NCBI GenBank assembly: GCA_964508135.1
Contig: CAZDSU010000034.1
Span: 1 to 64,000 of the forward strand
Source: UBA6168 sp964508135
GTDB lineage: Bacteria > Bacteroidota > Bacteroidia > Chitinophagales > Saprospiraceae
Direction: 5' to 3'
Length of the DNA: 64,000 nt
This document shows positions 40,733-50,120 of the stretch, one piece after another. The position numbers and the translations under genes are program-made. How positions within the stretch are numbered: position 1 is the stretch's first letter; the number at the start of each line of letters is the position of its first letter. Below the pieces are notes generated by a model that saw only the letters and a list, made by a program, of their open reading frames with translations, did not search any database and was not told where the DNA came from.

Positions 40733-42178
40733 TCAAAACGTGTAGCACTTCACCTTGCCGTTTCCACCAAAGCGCCGCTTGCCACTGCCGCCCTCCGAGC
40801 GGTTGCCAATGCTGAAAGGATTGATTTTGATGGCGAAATAGAAGTCAGCGCCCGAGTAATTTTTCTTAAAAAAAATGCCTGCGAGGTCGTCAGAGCCGAT
40901 GATCAACCAGCCCAGTCGGGCAGCCAGACCGACATGCACCCGGCTCCAGTTGTACACCGATACTGGTGCTGAGACGGACAGCCACCGGTGCTGCCAACGG
41001 GGCGTCACCGCCAGCAGGTTGCCCCGCCGAGGGCCGATGCTGAAAGTGGGAAGGCGCTGCGTGTAGAGGGCATTTACATAAATATGCTCCGTGACGCCGT
41101 AGTCTGCCTGTAAGCTCAGGGCAGCGGGCAAAGCCATCCGGAAACTGCTGCCCTCATAAGTTGCCAACGAGTCGTTGAGCGAGTTTTCGCTAAAGGTGCG
41201 GATGACGGATTCTAGGTCATTCGGCAGGTTGAAGTTATCGTAGTCGTCGAGCTGAACCGTCACTATCGAGTCTAGTTGGAGGCGGTGCGCCTGTGCATTT
41301 TTGTTAAACTTCAAGTAGCCCAAATCGAGCAGTGAAGCGCCGAGCTTGAGCTTGTAGCCCTCCTCGTGGTCCTGAAAAATATAGGCAAACCCAAGGTCAG
41401 CGCCCAGTCCCCGCCCGTTTCGTTCCGAAAAAACCGCCGACTCCGATAAGGCGGCGTAGCCGTAGCGGCCATTCGGCAGCCCCAGCGTGATAGTGTTGCC
41501 GGGCAGCTTCGTGTGCTCGTAGGAGGACTCGCTTTCAATGTAGCCCGCTTCGTAGCCTTGCAGGTATTTCAGGCTGATGCCAAAGTTCATGGAGCCGTCG
41601 TCGGTGGGAACTTTCAGTGCGTAGTTCAGGCCGATTTCCGACCAGTTGAGCAGGGCGACCCGCATTTTTGGTATTTCAAAACCCGCTTGAAACGGTCTTG
41701 CGTCGTATTTGTAGTAGCTGAACTCGTTGGGTATGTTGACCGAACCGGCAGCGGAGCGCAGGTTGGTGAAGATGCCGACCGAGTGGCGGTCACCAAGCCG
41801 CACCGCCAGCGATGGCCCCGCCACAAAGCCAGCGACGTTTACAAATCGCTTGGCGCCATCGTTGAAAAAATCTACCACGAAAGTGTTGTCGGGCACGGGG
41901 CCTTCCACGTCCTCGGCTGCAACGAAGCTGGCATCGTTACGGTGCTTTAGCAGTTGCAGGAGGCTTGTTTCCCGGAGGAAAGCATAGTTGTTTTCGAAGA
42001 AAACACCCCCGCCAACGAGGTTTGCGTCCCATTTGAGCGAGTTGTTGAGGTTGCCTGCCGGGTTGATGGCCAAGCTGCTCACCCCGGCGTAGGTTTCGAG
42101 GCGCAGGCCGAGCTGCTCCTGGGCGGAAATATTGGACAGAAAAAGGACGGCCAAGAGAATGGCTGCTATATGCTTCAT
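40733..42178 (-). CDS. DUF5723-type outer-membrane beta-barrel protein
   Basis: 481 residues. Signal peptide MKHIAAILLAVLFLSNISAQ, then ETYAGVSSLAINPAGNLNN, the usual start of DUF5723/PorV-like porins ('NPA' motif). The rest alternates polar and aromatic residues, as in amphipathic strands, with an Arg/Gly-rich C-terminus (GGSGKRRFGGNGKVKCYTF). Function unknown; outer-membrane location inferred from pattern. Confidence 0.78.
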   Translation of the reverse strand: MKHIAAILLAVLFLSNISAQEQLGLRLETYAGVSSLAINPAGNLNNSLKWDANLVGGGVFFENNYAFLRETSLLQLLKHRNDASFVAAEDVEGPVPDNTFVVDFFNDGAKRFVNVAGFVAGPSLAVRLGDRHSVGIFTNLRSAAGSVNIPNEFSYYKYDARPFQAGFEIPKMRVALLNWSEIGLNYALKVPTDDGSMNFGISLKYLQGYEAGYIESESSYEHTKLPGNTITLGLPNGRYGYAALSESAVFSERNGRGLGADLGFAYIFQDHEEGYKLKLGASLLDLGYLKFNKNAQAHRLQLDSIVTVQLDDYDNFNLPNDLESVIRTFSENSLNDSLATYEGSSFRMALPAALSLQADYGVTEHIYVNALYTQRLPTFSIGPRRGNLLAVTPRWQHRWLSVSAPVSVYNWSRVHVGLAARLGWLIIGSDDLAGIFFKKNYSGADFYFAIKINPFSIGNRSEGGSGKRRFGGNGKVKCYTF

Positions 42179-42322
42179 GGTGTTCTTCGTTGAATTAGTG
42201 GTTCAAAAAAATAAAACCAGGGAAACGAAGGGGATTAGGCGAGTCAGGAGGAAAGACGTTTTTGAAGGGAAAATTATTGTGCCAAATTTTGCGGAGCAAA
42301 AAAGCAAGCGCCTGAACGCAAC

Positions 42323-42682
42323 TTAAATCAGCGCCAATATTTTGGGCAGAAAAACCAAAAGCCCCACCGCCGCTGCGCCGATGGCCGCCAGTAGCACGGC
42401 ACCTGCCGCCATGTCCTTGGCCTTGCCCGCCAGCGGGTGATGTTCGGGCGAAACGAGGTCGGTCAGATGCTCCAGGGCGGTGTTGAACGCCTCTGCCACC
42501 AGTACGCTGGCGATGGCTAGCGCCACGAGGCACCACGCTGTTCGGTCCAACTCAAAATAGAGGCCGGCGAAGATGACGACTACGGATGCCAACAGGTGGA
42601 TTTTGGCGTTGGCCTGCGACCGGACGAGGCTGATGATACCGGCGATGGCATAGCGGAAGCTATTGAGCCGTTTTTTTAACAT
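42323..42682 (-). CDS. dgkA: diacylglycerol kinase-like protein
   Basis: 119 residues from ATG 42682 (MLKKRLNSFRYAIAGI). Three transmembrane helices with the conserved catalytic stretch VAEAFNTALEHLTDLVSPEHHPLAGKAKDMAAGAVLL, including E-x-x-N-T-A-x-E and K-D-x-A-A-G-A-V. Members phosphorylate diacylglycerol or undecaprenol. It begins inside the end of the upstream endonuclease-like gene (23-bp overlap), so they are co-transcribed. Confidence 0.9.
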   Translation of the reverse strand: MLKKRLNSFRYAIAGIISLVRSQANAKIHLLASVVVIFAGLYFELDRTAWCLVALAIASVLVAEAFNTALEHLTDLVSPEHHPLAGKAKDMAAGAVLLAAIGAAAVGLLVFLPKILALI

Positions 42683-43649
42683 GTTTTGCCAAAGGGTTGA
42701 TTTGAAAGGCCGCCATGATGCCGAGATGCCGCCCTTCCCGGTCGCTGAAATTGACAAAATCGGCGCAGCCTAGCTTCGGCGAATGGAAAATATGGTCAAC
42801 CGGCACATCCCAGAACGAGCGCTGCCTGTCCATGAAGCCTGAACGGCTTTCCAGTAGTCCCGTATTGTCCATGAACTGCTGCAATTCTTTAGACCAAGAA
42901 ACGGCGTTGAAATCACCCAGCACCATCAGCGGCATATCCATGCGGCTGATCTGGCCGGCCAGGGTCTCCAGTTGTCCTTCGAGCCTGCGAAGGGAGTAGT
43001 CGTTGAGTGCAGGTTCTGTATGCACGCTGATTAGGCACAAGTCCGTGCCGTCTTTCTGGATGCAGACCCGCAAGTTTGGGATTTCTTGGTAGTAAAAAGT
43101 GTCAACACTGCTCAATGGGTAGCGGGAAAAAATGGACATCCCAAAAATCCCGAGGTCAACCATGGTGTGGTGGTGGGGATAAACATCGCTCAGTGAATCT
43201 TGGAGCCACTGGCTCCAGCCTGGTGTCACTTCATGGATGGAAAGCAGGTCGGCCCCCGATGCCCGCAGGGCTTCTACCATCTCCTCCGGCGTGGAACTGT
43301 TGGTCAGGTTGAATTGCGCAGCATTCAGATGTACCCGCTCGTCATTGGGTTGGTGCTGTTTCAAAATGGAATTGCGCCAGTGTTCGATGGAGTTGTTTTT
43401 GATGGAAAACTTCAGGTAAAAGCAAAGCAGCAAGCAACCGCCGAAGCTGACGAAAGTGAGCCTGGGTTGTTTGAAAAAAAGGAAAACCAAACCTCCAATG
43501 AGAAATGCCAACATGAGCTGCACCGCATAGTTCACTATCCACGAGAATGAAGAGAAGATGTGCGGGTACACGCAAACGAATACGCCAAAAGCGACCAGCG
43601 ATGCTGCCGTTAGGTGGGTTATTGTATGGGATAAAATTTTTTGAGCCAT
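42660..43649 (-). CDS. endonuclease/exonuclease/phosphatase-family membrane protein
   Basis: 329 residues. Three N-terminal transmembrane helices (about 13-33, 38-58, 65-82) and a periplasmic EEP domain from about 105. The catalytic landmarks are AAQFNLTN, LLSIHEVTPGW, SVHTEP, MVLGDFNAVSW, VPVDHIFHS and SDREGRHLG. The domain hydrolyses phosphodiester bonds; targets may be lipids or nucleic acid outside the membrane. The overlap with dgkA suggests a lipid role, but that is inference. Confidence 0.87.
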   Translation of the reverse strand: MAQKILSHTITHLTAASLVAFGVFVCVYPHIFSSFSWIVNYAVQLMLAFLIGGLVFLFFKQPRLTFVSFGGCLLLCFYLKFSIKNNSIEHWRNSILKQHQPNDERVHLNAAQFNLTNSSTPEEMVEALRASGADLLSIHEVTPGWSQWLQDSLSDVYPHHHTMVDLGIFGMSIFSRYPLSSVDTFYYQEIPNLRVCIQKDGTDLCLISVHTEPALNDYSLRRLEGQLETLAGQISRMDMPLMVLGDFNAVSWSKELQQFMDNTGLLESRSGFMDRQRSFWDVPVDHIFHSPKLGCADFVNFSDREGRHLGIMAAFQINPLAKHVKKTAQ

Positions 43650-43735
43650 GAAGCGCCGAATTCGACTACTGTGAGTTCACGAAAAAAGTCGAGCAAATAT
43701 ACAATGCATTTGCCAGCAAACGATTTTGGCAATTA

Positions 43736-44185
43736 TTACCCCACTCGTTTTTTTTGAAAAAACCGCTTCATCAAGTCGGCGCATTCATTTTCCATGAGGC
43801 CAAAAGCCACCTGCGTTTTTGGGTGCAAAAGCTCACGCCCATAGCGCATGAAGCCCCGCTTCTCGTCACTGGCTCCGTACACGAGCCTGCCGAGCTGCGC
43901 CCAAGCCAGCGCCCCGGCGCACATCACGCAAGGCTCCAGCGTCACAAAGAGCGCACACTCGTCCAGGTACTTGCCGCCGAGGTGGTTGGCGGCTGCGGTC
44001 AGTGCCAGCATCTCGGCGTGGGCGGTCACGTCGGTGAGCAGCTCGGTCTGGTTGTGCGCCCTGGCTATGATGCGGTTGCGGCAAACTACTACTGCCCCCA
44101 CCGGAATCTCGTCCCGCTCAAAGGCCGCCTCCGCTTCCAGCAGGGCTTGGCGCATGTAATGTTCGTCTGAAAAAACGGTTAGCAT
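43736..44185 (-). CDS. tadA: tRNA adenosine(34) deaminase-like protein
   Basis: 149 residues. Zinc deaminase motifs: TAHAEMLAL with the catalytic Glu (about 55) and TLEPCVMCAGALAWAQL with PC-x-x-C (about 85). The C-terminus GMRYGREL-type stretch is also typical of TadA. It converts A34 to inosine in tRNA-Arg. A general nucleoside deaminase of the same fold cannot be excluded. Confidence 0.9.
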   Translation of the reverse strand: MLTVFSDEHYMRQALLEAEAAFERDEIPVGAVVVCRNRIIARAHNQTELLTDVTAHAEMLALTAAANHLGGKYLDECALFVTLEPCVMCAGALAWAQLGRLVYGASDEKRGFMRYGRELLHPKTQVAFGLMENECADLMKRFFQKKRVG

Positions 44186-44296
44186 GGTTGGAATGGAGAA
44201 TTGAAATTGGAAAATGGAGAAGGCGGTTGATTCATGTCTGGCACTTTATTTTTCATAAAAACCATTGTAATCAAGTATCTAGCTAGACATTCAACA

Positions 44297-45292
44297 TCAC
44301 GAAAAATCAATCTCCGTGTTGTCACCAATGTTCAAACTATGGCGGAAGCCGGTAATGGAGGTGTCGTTGCCGATGACCGATTTTTTCATCACCACTTCGT
44401 TTAGTGAAGCGTAGTTGCCGATGATAGAGTCCTGCACGATGGAAGATTCGATGGTGGCGTTGCTGCCGATTGTAGCGTGTGGGCCGATGATGGAGTTGCT
44501 GATTTTGCAGTCCTTGCCGATGCTCACTGGGTGTATGATGATGGAATTGTCGTACTCCGGCAGGTGGTCGGAGGCGTATCCTTCCTTGTCGAGCAGCAGG
44601 GCATTGGTTTCGAGGAGGGTCTCCTTTTTGCCGCAGTCGTACCAGGTGCTCACCGGGCAGGTGTCGAACACAACGCCCTGTTCGATGAGCCGCATCAGCC
44701 CGTCAGTAAGGTGGAACTCGCCCTCGGTGCGCAGGTTGTTCGAAATGTTGTAGTCGAGAGCGTCGAGCAGTTGGTCCACTTCCCTGATTTTGTAGAGTCC
44801 AACCAGCGCCATGTTCGACATCGGGATTTTGGGTTTTTCGACCACCCGCTTCACTTGGTTCTTAGCGTCAAACTCGACGATGCCAAAACCCCTCGGCGCT
44901 TGCACCTTTTTGATGGCGAGGCAGGAATGGGGCGATTGCAGCATCTTGTCAAAATCCATCTCCAGAATCGTGTCGCCAAAGTAGATAATCAGCTCGTCCG
45001 TACCCCGCAGGAGGTCACGTGCTGACCAAATGGCATGTCCAGTGCCGAAACGGTGTTCTTGTATCACGAATTTTTTTTCCAGTTCTGGGTACTGCTGCTC
45101 GACGTAGTCCCTGATTTTCTCACCCAAATAACCTATCACGAAGATGAACTCCGCCACCCCAGCAGCTTTGAGTTGGTCAACAATCAACGAAATGATTGGC
45201 TTCCCAGCAACCGGGATGAGTGGCTTGGGCTGCGTGTACGTCAGTGGCCGCAGTTGTGTGCCGGCGCCGGCTACGGGAATGATGGCTTTCAT
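44297..45292 (-). CDS. sugar-phosphate nucleotidyltransferase
   Basis: 331 residues from ATG 45292 (MKAIIPVAGAGTQLRPLT). N-terminal Rossmann-like transferase with the nucleotide-binding GAGTQLRPLTYTQPKPLIPVAG, ELIIYFGDTILEMDF, KPKIPMSNMALVGLY and LTDGLMRLIE. From about 250 it has a left-handed beta-helix of hexapeptides (SIGKDCKISNSIIGPHATIGSNATIESSIV). It is of the glucose-1-phosphate thymidylyl/uridylyltransferase-like type. It is probably cytoplasmic and feeds surface polysaccharides; no polysaccharide cluster is adjacent. Confidence 0.9.
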   Translation of the reverse strand: MKAIIPVAGAGTQLRPLTYTQPKPLIPVAGKPIISLIVDQLKAAGVAEFIFVIGYLGEKIRDYVEQQYPELEKKFVIQEHRFGTGHAIWSARDLLRGTDELIIYFGDTILEMDFDKMLQSPHSCLAIKKVQAPRGFGIVEFDAKNQVKRVVEKPKIPMSNMALVGLYKIREVDQLLDALDYNISNNLRTEGEFHLTDGLMRLIEQGVVFDTCPVSTWYDCGKKETLLETNALLLDKEGYASDHLPEYDNSIIIHPVSIGKDCKISNSIIGPHATIGSNATIESSIVQDSIIGNYASLNEVVMKKSVIGNDTSITGFRHSLNIGDNTEIDFS

Positions 45293-45301
45293 GAAATGCA
45301 C

Positions 45302-45795
45302 ATTGGATTGATGGCGTGTTGGGGTATTGGCTGCGGTAAATTTCAGTTTTTATAAACTAATAACCAAAACTATCATCGGTTGCGATAAGGACTGCCAGTC
45401 GTGACACAACCAATACCAAACGTGCCAACTAAGTATTCAATAAAAGTTGCGACATGGCCAGCCTTCCGAAACCACCATCCAATGCTTCCTGACGACCTAG
45501 TCCCTTTTTGGCCTCGGCGTCACGATTGTGGATACCTTGATTTTAAGGAAGAGTTTGCGACAGGTAGCGGGTGTGGGGCTACAAGGAAAATTGAGCGAAG
45601 CGAAATCCAGTACCGAAGATTGGGAAGTAAAAAGGAAAAAGCGGGACTCTCTACCTTTTCCTTTTTACTTTTTGATTGATTGCCCGACAAGCTGCGTTTT
45701 TGTCCCTTTTTGCCACTTCCGAAGGCAGCTTGAACTATTGAATACGGGTTTTGTGCGGCTCCTTCCCAGCTCACAACGCAGCTTGCAGCTAAAAA
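45302..45795. other. intergenic spacer with one strong hairpin
   Basis: No credible gene. A perfect 15-bp inverted repeat AAGTAAAAAGGAAAA (45625-45639) / TTTTCCTTTTTACTT (45656-45670) stands in the middle. The remaining sequence has no motif I recognise. Confidence 0.6.
45625..45670. repeat. AT/purine-rich perfect hairpin
   Basis: 15-bp arms, 16-nt loop, T-run on the plus strand after the stem. It could be a terminator-like or repeat-derived element. Confidence 0.8.
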
Positions 45796-47034
45796 TCACT
45801 CATACCGCAGCGCCTCAATCGGATCCAACCTCGATGCCTTCATCGCCGGGTAAATCCCAGACCCAAGTCCCACCAGGGTACATACGATGATGGCCATGAT
45901 AATCCAGTTCCAAGGCATGACGAAGTTGCCGCCCATAGCCGCCGTGACGCCGAAACCAGCCAGGATGCCAAGCAGGATGCCCACCACGCCGCCCATCTGG
46001 CAGATGATGATGGCCTCGGTGAGGAACTGCCAGAGGATGTTCTTTCGGGTAGCGCCGAGCGATTTGGAGATGCCGATTTCACGGGTACGCTCGGTGACGG
46101 ACACGAGCATGATGTTCATCAGGCCGATGGCGGCGCCGAGCAGCGTCATCAGGCCGATGGCGACGGCGGCGGCCCGCAGGTTGGTGGTGTTGTCCTTGAT
46201 GATGGCCACGAGGCTGTCGCTCTTGAAGATTTCAAAGTCGTTGCCCTGTTTGGCCAACAGTCGCCGTACGCTCCTGAAAAGCCCGATGGCATAGGACTCC
46301 GCTTGATCCATCTGCGTGGCGTCATTGAGGCTCACCATCACGTTGTAGTTCTGGCCCTGCGTGGCATAGTATCGCTTGCCGTCGAGCAGCGGGATGAGCA
46401 CTACCCGGTCTTCGCTCTGGTTCATGGCCGAACCCTTGGATTTCATTACACCCACCACCCGGAACTGGAGGTTGCCGATGGCAATGATGCTGTTGATAGC
46501 CTTCTCAGGTTTGTCCTTAAATAGGGATTTGACGAGGTCCGAGCCGATGATGGCTTTGTTGCCGCCGTTCAAGATTTCTTGGGTGGTAAATGCCCGTCCT
46601 ACCTCGATTTCATGGCCCTTGGCCTCGATATAGTTCTCGTCTATGGCTACCACCGACACAATAGGGCTGGTTTTTTCCTCGCCATGCTTGATAGAGGCGT
46701 TGCCAGTGCAATTTGCCGATACAGAGACCCGAGCGGGGTAGTCGAAGCGCTCCTTGAACTCCAGTGCTTCTTTCAACGAAATGGACTCACCCCGTTTCTG
46801 TCGCCTGCCTTCGTCCGAGCCGCTGAGTTCAGCGCCTTTTGGATGGATGGTGAAGGAATTGGCACCCAACCCCGAAAAGTTGTCGTTGAGGGAAAAGACC
46901 ATGTTGTCAATGGCCGTGAGGATGCCCACCAATGCCATGATACCGATGGCGATAATCATCAGGGTGAGTATCGCCCGGAGCAGGTTGGCACGTACCGACC
47001 TGAGGGCTATTTTGATTATTTCACTGTAATGCAT
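45796..47034 (-). CDS. MacB-type ABC transporter permease
   Basis: 412 residues. N-terminal TM helix (LLRAILTLMIIAIGIMALVGILTAI), a periplasmic MacB-PCD-like domain (about 50-280, ANSFTIHPKGAELSG) and three C-terminal helices with the FtsX signature VTERTREIGISKSLGATRKNILWQFLTEAII. These proteins work with an ATPase and drive mechanotransmission rather than classical transport; substrate unknown. The ATPase partner is not adjacent. Confidence 0.92.
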   Translation of the reverse strand: MHYSEIIKIALRSVRANLLRAILTLMIIAIGIMALVGILTAIDNMVFSLNDNFSGLGANSFTIHPKGAELSGSDEGRRQKRGESISLKEALEFKERFDYPARVSVSANCTGNASIKHGEEKTSPIVSVVAIDENYIEAKGHEIEVGRAFTTQEILNGGNKAIIGSDLVKSLFKDKPEKAINSIIAIGNLQFRVVGVMKSKGSAMNQSEDRVVLIPLLDGKRYYATQGQNYNVMVSLNDATQMDQAESYAIGLFRSVRRLLAKQGNDFEIFKSDSLVAIIKDNTTNLRAAAVAIGLMTLLGAAIGLMNIMLVSVTERTREIGISKSLGATRKNILWQFLTEAIIICQMGGVVGILLGILAGFGVTAAMGGNFVMPWNWIIMAIIVCTLVGLGSGIYPAMKASRLDPIEALRYE

Positions 47035-47056
47035 GGTTGATTTTCGTTTTCGCTTT

Positions 47057-47150
47057 GCCCCTGACCCCTAAAGGGGAACCTAATGCAATCACCTCTCGTC
47101 AATGTTCCAAGACATTAGCGTCCGTGGGTTCCCCTTTAGGGGTCAGGGGC
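47057..47150. repeat. 24-bp perfect inverted repeat with inner palindromes
   Basis: GCCCCTGACCCCTAAAGGGG plus AACC (47057-47080) is perfectly complementary to 47127-47150. CTAATG/CATTAG (47080-47085, 47113-47118) extends the pairing inward. Each arm contains its own palindrome CCCCTAAAGGGG. It lies between the ABC permease and upp, which are divergently transcribed. Confidence 0.9.
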
Positions 47151-47342
47151 TTGAAAGGGCTGAAAATACGCCACGGTTTTTACCCTGCTTCATTTTGTTG
47201 GATAAAAACTGGTTTTTGGACGATAGATTCTAGACCTTAGACGGTGGACGGGAACTCGTTTAAACTGCTGGAACAATTTCAATTTTCCCAAACAAAGCCT
47301 AATGTCTATTGTCTAAGGTCTCTAGTCTGTTGTCTTTTTACC

Positions 47343-47350
47343 TACATTTG
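47343..47350 (+). promoter_or_regulatory. -7 element of upp
   Basis: TACATTTG, 43 nt before the upp ATG. No TTG at 19-20 bp upstream; the region there is a TGTCTA/GGTCT word array (47301-47335). Confidence 0.5.
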
Positions 47351-47392
47351 CCCTGCTGTTTTTTATAAAAAAATGGGACAAAAAGTACTCAA

Positions 47393-48043
47393 ATGATATA
47401 CAACCTGAGCGAAAACAACTCCATAGCCAACCGGTTCATCGCTGAGTTGCGAGATGTCAACGTGCAAAAAGACCGCCTGCGGTTCCGGCGCAACCTGGAG
47501 CGAATTGGTGAGGTGATGGCCTACGAAATCAGCCAGAAGCTCAATTACCAGCCCAAGGAAGTAGAGACACCATTGGGCGTGGCAAAGGTCAATCTGCCCT
47601 CCGACCGCATCGTGCTGGCCACCATTTTGCGGGCTGGCATGCCGATGCACCAGGGCTTGATCAACTTTTTCGACGACGCTGACAACGCCTTCGTATCCGC
47701 CTACCGCCGTCACCACAAAGACGGCACCTTTGAGATTGCATTGGAGTACGTCTCCTGCCCCGACCTCAACGGCGCTGTGCTCATCCTCTCTGACCCAATG
47801 ATAGCCACCGGTGCCTCTGTGGAGCTGGCCGTTCAGGCACTGAAGCGCTTTGGCCAGCCTGCGCAGGTACACGTAGCCACGGCCATCGCCTCCCGGCAGG
47901 GGCTGGAATACCTGCGTCGCACCATGCCGTTAACCAAGGTATGGGCAGGGGCGATTGACGATGAACTGACGGCGAAGTCGTACATTGTGCCCGGCCTCGG
48001 CGATGCGGGCGACCTGGCTTACGGGCCGAAGTTGCAGGCATGA
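47393..48043 (+). CDS. upp: uracil phosphoribosyltransferase
   Basis: 216 residues. It makes UMP from uracil and PRPP (pyrimidine salvage). Landmarks: TILRAGMPMHQGLINFFDDAD, the PRPP loop LILSDPMIATGASVELAVQAL (about 123-143), and the C-terminal VPGLGDAGDLAYGPK. Length is typical (about 208-217). It is transcribed alone. Confidence 0.96.
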   Translation: MIYNLSENNSIANRFIAELRDVNVQKDRLRFRRNLERIGEVMAYEISQKLNYQPKEVETPLGVAKVNLPSDRIVLATILRAGMPMHQGLINFFDDADNAFVSAYRRHHKDGTFEIALEYVSCPDLNGAVLILSDPMIATGASVELAVQALKRFGQPAQVHVATAIASRQGLEYLRRTMPLTKVWAGAIDDELTAKSYIVPGLGDAGDLAYGPKLQA

Positions 48044-48203
48044 GCGGGATATGCGATTGACGATTTTGGATTGACGATTGACGGGGTGTGTAAGAAGTTT
48101 GAAAAATTATCGTTTTGGTAACATTTTTACCCCCGTCAAGCCCCAACAGAAGGCAACCATTGGCCGTTTAAAATCACCTACATCACACATAAAATCTGAC
48201 TCT

Positions 48204-48836
48204 ATGAAAAAAATACTGCTTTTCAGTTTGCTGGCCCTCATTTTCACAGCGGCATTTACCAATGAGGCCATGGCCCAGAAAAAGGGCAAGAAAAAGTCCT
48301 CGAAAACAGACGAATACTTCGACGACAGCGGCTTTGCCAACAAGCTGTGGTACGGCGGTAATTTTAATCTTGGCTTTGCCGGCCAAGGTGATATTAACCA
48401 GTTTACATTTGGCCTAACACCAATGGTTGGTTATAAACTGATTGGAGATTTAGTTTCCGTGGGCCCTCGTGCAGGATTTACTTACAATCATGTAAAAGGT
48501 CGAGGTAACGATGGCAACATCCATAAATTCTCACCAGTAGCTTTCACCTACGGAGCTTTTGCGAGGATAAAACCCTTCAATAATTTTTTCGGACACGTTG
48601 AGTTGGAAAGAGCAAGCACCAAGGGCTTTTATGTTGATAACTTTAACCGCCTGATAATCGAAAATGGCGAAGTAGCTACTTTTAAACAAGTCAGAAACAA
48701 TACCTATGCGGGCATTGGTTACACTTCTGGTTCACTCTGGGCTTATGAAATTTTGTTATTGTACAATTTTAATGTGCCTGACAACACCTTGGAAAGCGAA
48801 TTTTCTTTCCGTTTCGGCCTGACTTACAAGTTCTGA
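48204..48836 (+). CDS. uncharacterised outer-membrane beta-barrel-like protein
   Basis: 210 residues from ATG 48204. The signal peptide MKKILLFSLLALIFTAAFTNEAMAQ is followed by a Lys-rich linker (KKGKKKSSKTD) and about eight alternating strands (FNLGFAGQGDINQFTFGLTPMVGYKL, PRAGFTYNHVKG, FRFGLTYKF at the end). It ends with an aromatic, typical of outer-membrane barrels. GC falls towards its 3' half. Family not recognised. Confidence 0.65.
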   Translation: MKKILLFSLLALIFTAAFTNEAMAQKKGKKKSSKTDEYFDDSGFANKLWYGGNFNLGFAGQGDINQFTFGLTPMVGYKLIGDLVSVGPRAGFTYNHVKGRGNDGNIHKFSPVAFTYGAFARIKPFNNFFGHVELERASTKGFYVDNFNRLIIENGEVATFKQVRNNTYAGIGYTSGSLWAYEILLLYNFNVPDNTLESEFSFRFGLTYKF

Positions 48837-48860
48837 TTTTTTCGACCATGACAAAAATCA

Positions 48861-48893
48861 AATAGCCGCTTCCCAAACCGGGGGGCGGCTATT
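48861..48893 (+). terminator. intrinsic terminator
   Basis: AATAGCCGC/GCGGCTATT stem with TTTGTTTC after it, 25 nt past the barrel gene stop. Confidence 0.75.
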
Positions 48894-48993
48894 TTGTTTC
48901 ACCTGTTTAACTTTGCCGACTTTTGGTAGATTGACCTTTTGGGTTTCCTAATCCCAACACGCCATACGCCAACCAACTAATACGCATTATTCA

Positions 48994-50100
48994 ATGAGCC
49001 ATTCGTTCCATACACTTGCCATAAAACAAATCACCCGTGAAACCGCCGATGCCGTCACGTTGACCTTCGACGTGCCATCCGACCTCGCCGAGCAGTACCA
49101 GTTCACGCAGGGCCAGCACCTCACGTTGCGGTTTATTCTCGGCGGCAAGGAAGAGCGCCGCAGCTACTCCATGTGCAGCAGCCCCCTCGAAAGCGGCCTC
49201 AGTGTCACCATAAAAAGGGTGAAGGGCGGCAAGGTCTCCAACCACGTTTTCGACAAGTTGAAGGTGGGCGATGTGGTGGACGTGATGACCCCCGACGGTC
49301 GTTTCCACACCGACCTCCACGACGAAAACAAGAAGAACTACTACCTCGTTGGGGCGGGCAGCGGCATCACGCCGCTCATGTCCATCCTGAAAACGATCCT
49401 GGAAAAAGAGCCGATGAGCTTCGTCCACCTGCTCTACGGCAGCCGCAACGAGGACGAAATTATTTTCAAAAACCAGCTTGACACGCTCTCCCGCCGCTAC
49501 GAGGGCCAGCTCATGGTGGAGCACGTGCTCAGCCAGCCAAAGCTGGAAAAGTCGAAGGGGCTGGGCGGCCTTTTTTCAAAAGGAAAACCTACATGGGAGG
49601 GCAAGGTTGGCCGCATTGACGGCAAAGTTTTCCAAAAATTCACGGAAGAAAACCCGCCTCGCCACAAGCAGTCCGAATACTTCCTCTGCGGCCCCGGCAG
49701 TATGATTGAGGCGGTGGAAAAAACGCTGATTGCTTCGAGCATTGACAAGAAAAACATCCACCACGAGTACTTCACCGCAGCACCCACCGCCACCCCAACT
49801 GGCGCTGCTGGCGATGTGGTTGCTGGCGCAAAACTGACGGCCTACTTGGATGGCAAGAAAATAGAAACTACCGTGACGAAGGGCAAGCACCTGCTCTTCG
49901 CCGTCATTGACGCCGGGGGCGATGCGCCTTACTCCTGCACCAGCGGCGCCTGTGCCACCTGCATGGCCAAAGTAACCAAGGGAACCGTGAAAATGGACGC
50001 CTGCTACGCCCTCGACGAAAGCGAAATCAAGCAGGGCTACATACTTACCTGTCAGGCACACCCGACTTCGGAGGAAGTGGAGATTACTTACGAAGTATAG
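48994..50100 (+). CDS. PaaE-like FAD/2Fe-2S oxidoreductase
   Basis: 368 residues: FAD-binding domain about 1-105 (RRSYSMCSSP), NAD(P)-binding domain about 110-235 (YYLVGAGSGITPLMSILKTIL, YGSRNEDEIIF, YFLCGPGSMIEA) and a plant-type ferredoxin domain about 280-368, with cluster cysteines in PYSCTSGACATCMAKV and the distant YILTCQAHP. It transfers electrons from NAD(P)H to a partner oxygenase or reductase, as in PaaE or HMP reductases. No paa genes are nearby. Confidence 0.92.
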   Translation: MSHSFHTLAIKQITRETADAVTLTFDVPSDLAEQYQFTQGQHLTLRFILGGKEERRSYSMCSSPLESGLSVTIKRVKGGKVSNHVFDKLKVGDVVDVMTPDGRFHTDLHDENKKNYYLVGAGSGITPLMSILKTILEKEPMSFVHLLYGSRNEDEIIFKNQLDTLSRRYEGQLMVEHVLSQPKLEKSKGLGGLFSKGKPTWEGKVGRIDGKVFQKFTEENPPRHKQSEYFLCGPGSMIEAVEKTLIASSIDKKNIHHEYFTAAPTATPTGAAGDVVAGAKLTAYLDGKKIETTVTKGKHLLFAVIDAGGDAPYSCTSGACATCMAKVTKGTVKMDACYALDESEIKQGYILTCQAHPTSEEVEITYEV

Positions 50101-50120
50101 TTCGGCAGTTTGTGAAAAAA

